A model generated the notes under the pieces. The model was not told the DNA's origin, did no database searches, and worked only from the letters and a program-made list of their open reading frames with translations. This document shows positions 5,367 through 7,210 of a stretch of 7,210 nucleotides of DNA, in pieces. The first letter of the stretch is position 1. The number at the start of each line of letters is the position of its first letter. The translations under genes and the position numbers were made by a program. The DNA lies in assembly GCA_963513115.1 (NCBI GenBank), contig CAUPPN010000049.1, forward strand, positions 1 through 7,210, written 5' to 3'. This DNA is from JABCPO02 sp963513115. Its GTDB lineage: Bacteria; Bacillota; Clostridia; TANB77; CAG-508.

Positions 5367-5395
5367 ATTATATTAAATTAATCTTTTTTTGTCAA
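5367..5395 (-). promoter_or_regulatory. Perfect consensus sigma-A promoter of rpmF
   Basis: The minus strand reads TTGACA (5395-5390), exactly 17 nt, then TATAAT (5372-5367), both perfect. Transcription should start near 5360, giving a leader of about 47 nt before the GTG at 5313. A second possible promoter lies just upstream: TTCATA (5430-5425), 17 nt, TATAAT (5407-5402) with an extended TG motif, its -35 within the 3' end of addA. High expression is expected, and read-through could also supply tmRNA. Confidence 0.92.
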
Positions 5396-5415
5396 CTACG
5401 TATTATACCATAAAA

Positions 5416-7210
5416 TTATACTTTTATGAACATAGATAGATTAGTAGAATATATATACTTATGTACTGCCATATCCTCTCCATATTCTTTTTTAAGTGCA
5501 TATTCATATAATTTTAATTGCATCTCATATCTTTTTTTCATATCTTCTGCTTTTGCTCTATCAGTTTTGTAGTCAATTAAATATATATCATTTCCTTCTA
5601 TTAAATATAGGTCAATTACTCCTTGCATAATAGTATATTCGTCACCTTTTATTTGTATATTACTTTTAAGTAGTACTTCCTCTAAATCTGGTATATTAAA
5701 AATAGTTTTTCTATCTAATCTAGTATAGAAATTCTTTTCCTTAAATAATGTGCCTTTTTCATTTGCTTCAATTATCTTCCTATACATTTCCTTATCATAT
5801 ATCTTAGCAATTTTTGCTATCTCATAATCATTTAATATATCAAATTCATCTTCTGTAATTATGCCGCTATCCTTTAAGCCTTTAATATATTTTTTAACTA
5901 TTTCAACCTTTTCCAAACTACTTAATTTTTCATATTGCTCTATTGTAATTATTGGTAACTTTTCAAAAATGCTATGTATTAATGTACCCTTTGATTTTGC
6001 AGATACCTTGCTATCTTGCATAAACTTAGGTAACTCTACAAATATATCTATTAGCTCTTCATCGCTTTCTGATATATTATCTTTTGCATTTTCTTCTACA
6101 TTATCATCAATATCACTATCAATATTTTCATCTTCTACTATTTCTAAAACATCTAATGTAGAATTAATAATATGATTATTATCTCCCCCTTCTTCTTTTA
6201 ATCTAGATGTAATATCAGATACAGATATCTTATTTGCAACTCTGTATATATCTTGCTCATTTTTCTCTATAATTTCTTTCTTTTTAGCAATTGTAGTTAT
6301 ATCATTTGTTTCTTGTTTTTGTTCTTTTTCTTTCTGCACACTATAATCATATACATATTTAACATCTTTTAGTCTATTTTCAAATGATATATTTTTACGT
6401 ATATTTTCTAGTTCTTTTTTAATTATTCCTTCTATTTCTACATTTTTAATTACTACATCTGTTCCATGTAGGTATACAGATGCTAATATATTTCTTAAAT
6501 AACTTGTACTTTTGTTAATATATTTAGGGTGTAATATGTTTTTGTTATCTTTAGTTATCATAAGTTTAGTAACTTCTTTTCTTAAAGATTCTAAATATTC
6601 TTTTGAGTCCTTCTTACATGATACTATAATTAATTTTTCTATTGCTCTAGTTAGTGCAACATATAGTATTCTTTTTTCTTCTTCTATTTCAGATATTTCA
6701 TTTTCATATGATATCACCTTCCTATATAGTGAATCATATTTTACCTTAAGCATTTCATTATATATATAATTACCAAGCCCTATTTCTTCATTATATACAA
6801 AGTCTGCTCTTTTACTCATATCATTTTTCTTTTTGTCTGCATCTGCAAGTATTACTACAGGGTACTGTAGTCCCTTACTCTTATGTATTGTTGTAATAAT
6901 TACTGCATTTAAATTTTCAGTGTTTACCTTTGTTTCAAGTTCAACTTTTGATTCTTGCAGTTCATCTAGGTATTTAACAATATCTACCACATTATATATA
7001 CCAACTTCTTTTAATGCTTGTATTTTTTCAATATATTTTAATATATTAGAAGATATATACTCCCCATTTGGCATAAGTGATATATATTTAATGTAATTAC
7101 TATCATATACCATCTTTTCTATTACTTTTAATCCGCCATAATTTTTGTCTATCTTAATATATTCTTCTCTTTTATCCAAGAACTTTCTTATCTTCTCTTT
7201 TAAATCTCTT
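5416..7210 (-). CDS. addA: ATP-dependent helicase/nuclease subunit A, C-terminal half (partial)
   Basis: The frame stays open to the window edge, so the N-terminal half with the Walker A motif is outside; about 597 of a usual 1,200 or so residues are visible. The UvrD-type motif V region is IITTIHKSKGLQYPVVILAD (near 6900-6840) and motif VI is EEKRILYVALTRAIEKLII (near 6680-6622). The C-terminal PD-(D/E)XK nuclease has SKGTLIH (near 5975), MQGVIDLYLIEG and YLIDYKTDR (near 5625-5555), with the GVID Asp and the DYK pair as metal and catalytic residues, then QLKLYEYAL. With AddB it unwinds and resects double-strand breaks until a Chi site; the AddA nuclease acts on the 3'-ended strand. An acidic segment of about 40 residues between helicase and nuclease domains is unusual. 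addB is expected upstream. No clear terminator follows its stop. Confidence 0.93.
   Translation of the reverse strand, partial: RDLKEKIRKFLDKREEYIKIDKNYGGLKVIEKMVYDSNYIKYISLMPNGEYISSNILKYIEKIQALKEVGIYNVVDIVKYLDELQESKVELETKVNTENLNAVIITTIHKSKGLQYPVVILADADKKKNDMSKRADFVYNEEIGLGNYIYNEMLKVKYDSLYRKVISYENEISEIEEEKRILYVALTRAIEKLIIVSCKKDSKEYLESLRKEVTKLMITKDNKNILHPKYINKSTSYLRNILASVYLHGTDVVIKNVEIEGIIKKELENIRKNISFENRLKDVKYVYDYSVQKEKEQKQETNDITTIAKKKEIIEKNEQDIYRVANKISVSDITSRLKEEGGDNNHIINSTLDVLEIVEDENIDSDIDDNVEENAKDNISESDEELIDIFVELPKFMQDSKVSAKSKGTLIHSIFEKLPIITIEQYEKLSSLEKVEIVKKYIKGLKDSGIITEDEFDILNDYEIAKIAKIYDKEMYRKIIEANEKGTLFKEKNFYTRLDRKTIFNIPDLEEVLLKSNIQIKGDEYTIMQGVIDLYLIEGNDIYLIDYKTDRAKAEDMKKRYEMQLKLYEYALKKEYGEDMAVHKYIYSTNLSMFIKV

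Noticed and set aside
5402..5430. Second separate rpmF promoter (TTCATA-N17-TGgTATAAT)
   Set aside because: It is plausible as a tandem promoter, but the -35 is poor and the downstream site is a perfect consensus. It is mentioned only within that entry.
5861..6175. Plus-strand open frames opposite addA (also 6512-6769 and 6833-7096), opposite the exonuclease (1731-2072) and opposite the NlpC/P60 gene (946-1194)
   Set aside because: They are antisense to well-supported genes, have low-complexity Ser/Ile/Leu-rich translations and no family motifs. They are by-products of AT-rich codon use.
7177..7179. TTG at 7179 as the start of addA
   Set aside because: The frame is open upstream to the window edge and the protein lacks the N-terminal helicase half, so this is an internal codon.

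Overview
The window is very AT-rich and every gene reads on the minus strand. It contains AddA (rather than RecB), a Zn-ribbon L32, a one-piece tmRNA and consensus sigma-A promoters. This fits a low-GC Bacillota, probably an uncultured gut Clostridia-like lineage. That placement is inference: no 16S or other diagnostic marker is present.

In transcription order (high to low coordinates): (1) 5416-7210 is the C-terminal half of addA, the AddAB helicase-nuclease subunit, entering from outside the window. (2) 5131-5313 is rpmF (ribosomal protein L32), behind a perfect TTGACA-N17-TATAAT promoter. (3) 4741-5112 is ssrA (tmRNA), whose 5' end lies 18 nt after the rpmF stop codon. It has a recognisable tag ORF (ADEKQLAYAA) and a strong terminator. 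(4) 2360-4459 is a two-gene operon. Its first gene is a divergent, leaderless GH10 (xylanase-like) protein with both catalytic glutamates. Its second is a small protein of unknown function. The operon has its own promoter, surrounded by three exact 13-bp repeats, and its own terminator. (5) 563-2113 is a DnaQ-type 3'-5' exonuclease overlapping (ATGA) a leaderless NlpC/P60 peptidase gene, which is broken by a frameshift inside the catalytic domain. (6) 1-326 is the start of a secreted, surface-type protein that runs off the window, behind a candidate promoter with an unusual G-rich spacer.

The addA-rpmF-ssrA part is housekeeping: DNA repair, translation and ribosome rescue. The part below 4460 looks accessory. 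The most interesting points are the cytoplasmic GH10-like protein with its small partner and repeat-bearing promoter, the disrupted leaderless NlpC/P60 gene coupled to an exonuclease, the rpmF stop codon lying inside a terminator hairpin directly before tmRNA, and the G-tract promoter spacer of the surface protein gene. I see no mobile element, CRISPR array or tRNA gene. No gene-free stretch exceeds 300 bases. The intergenic gaps (327-562, 2114-2359, 4460-4740, 5314-5415) hold promoters, hairpins and terminators listed below.
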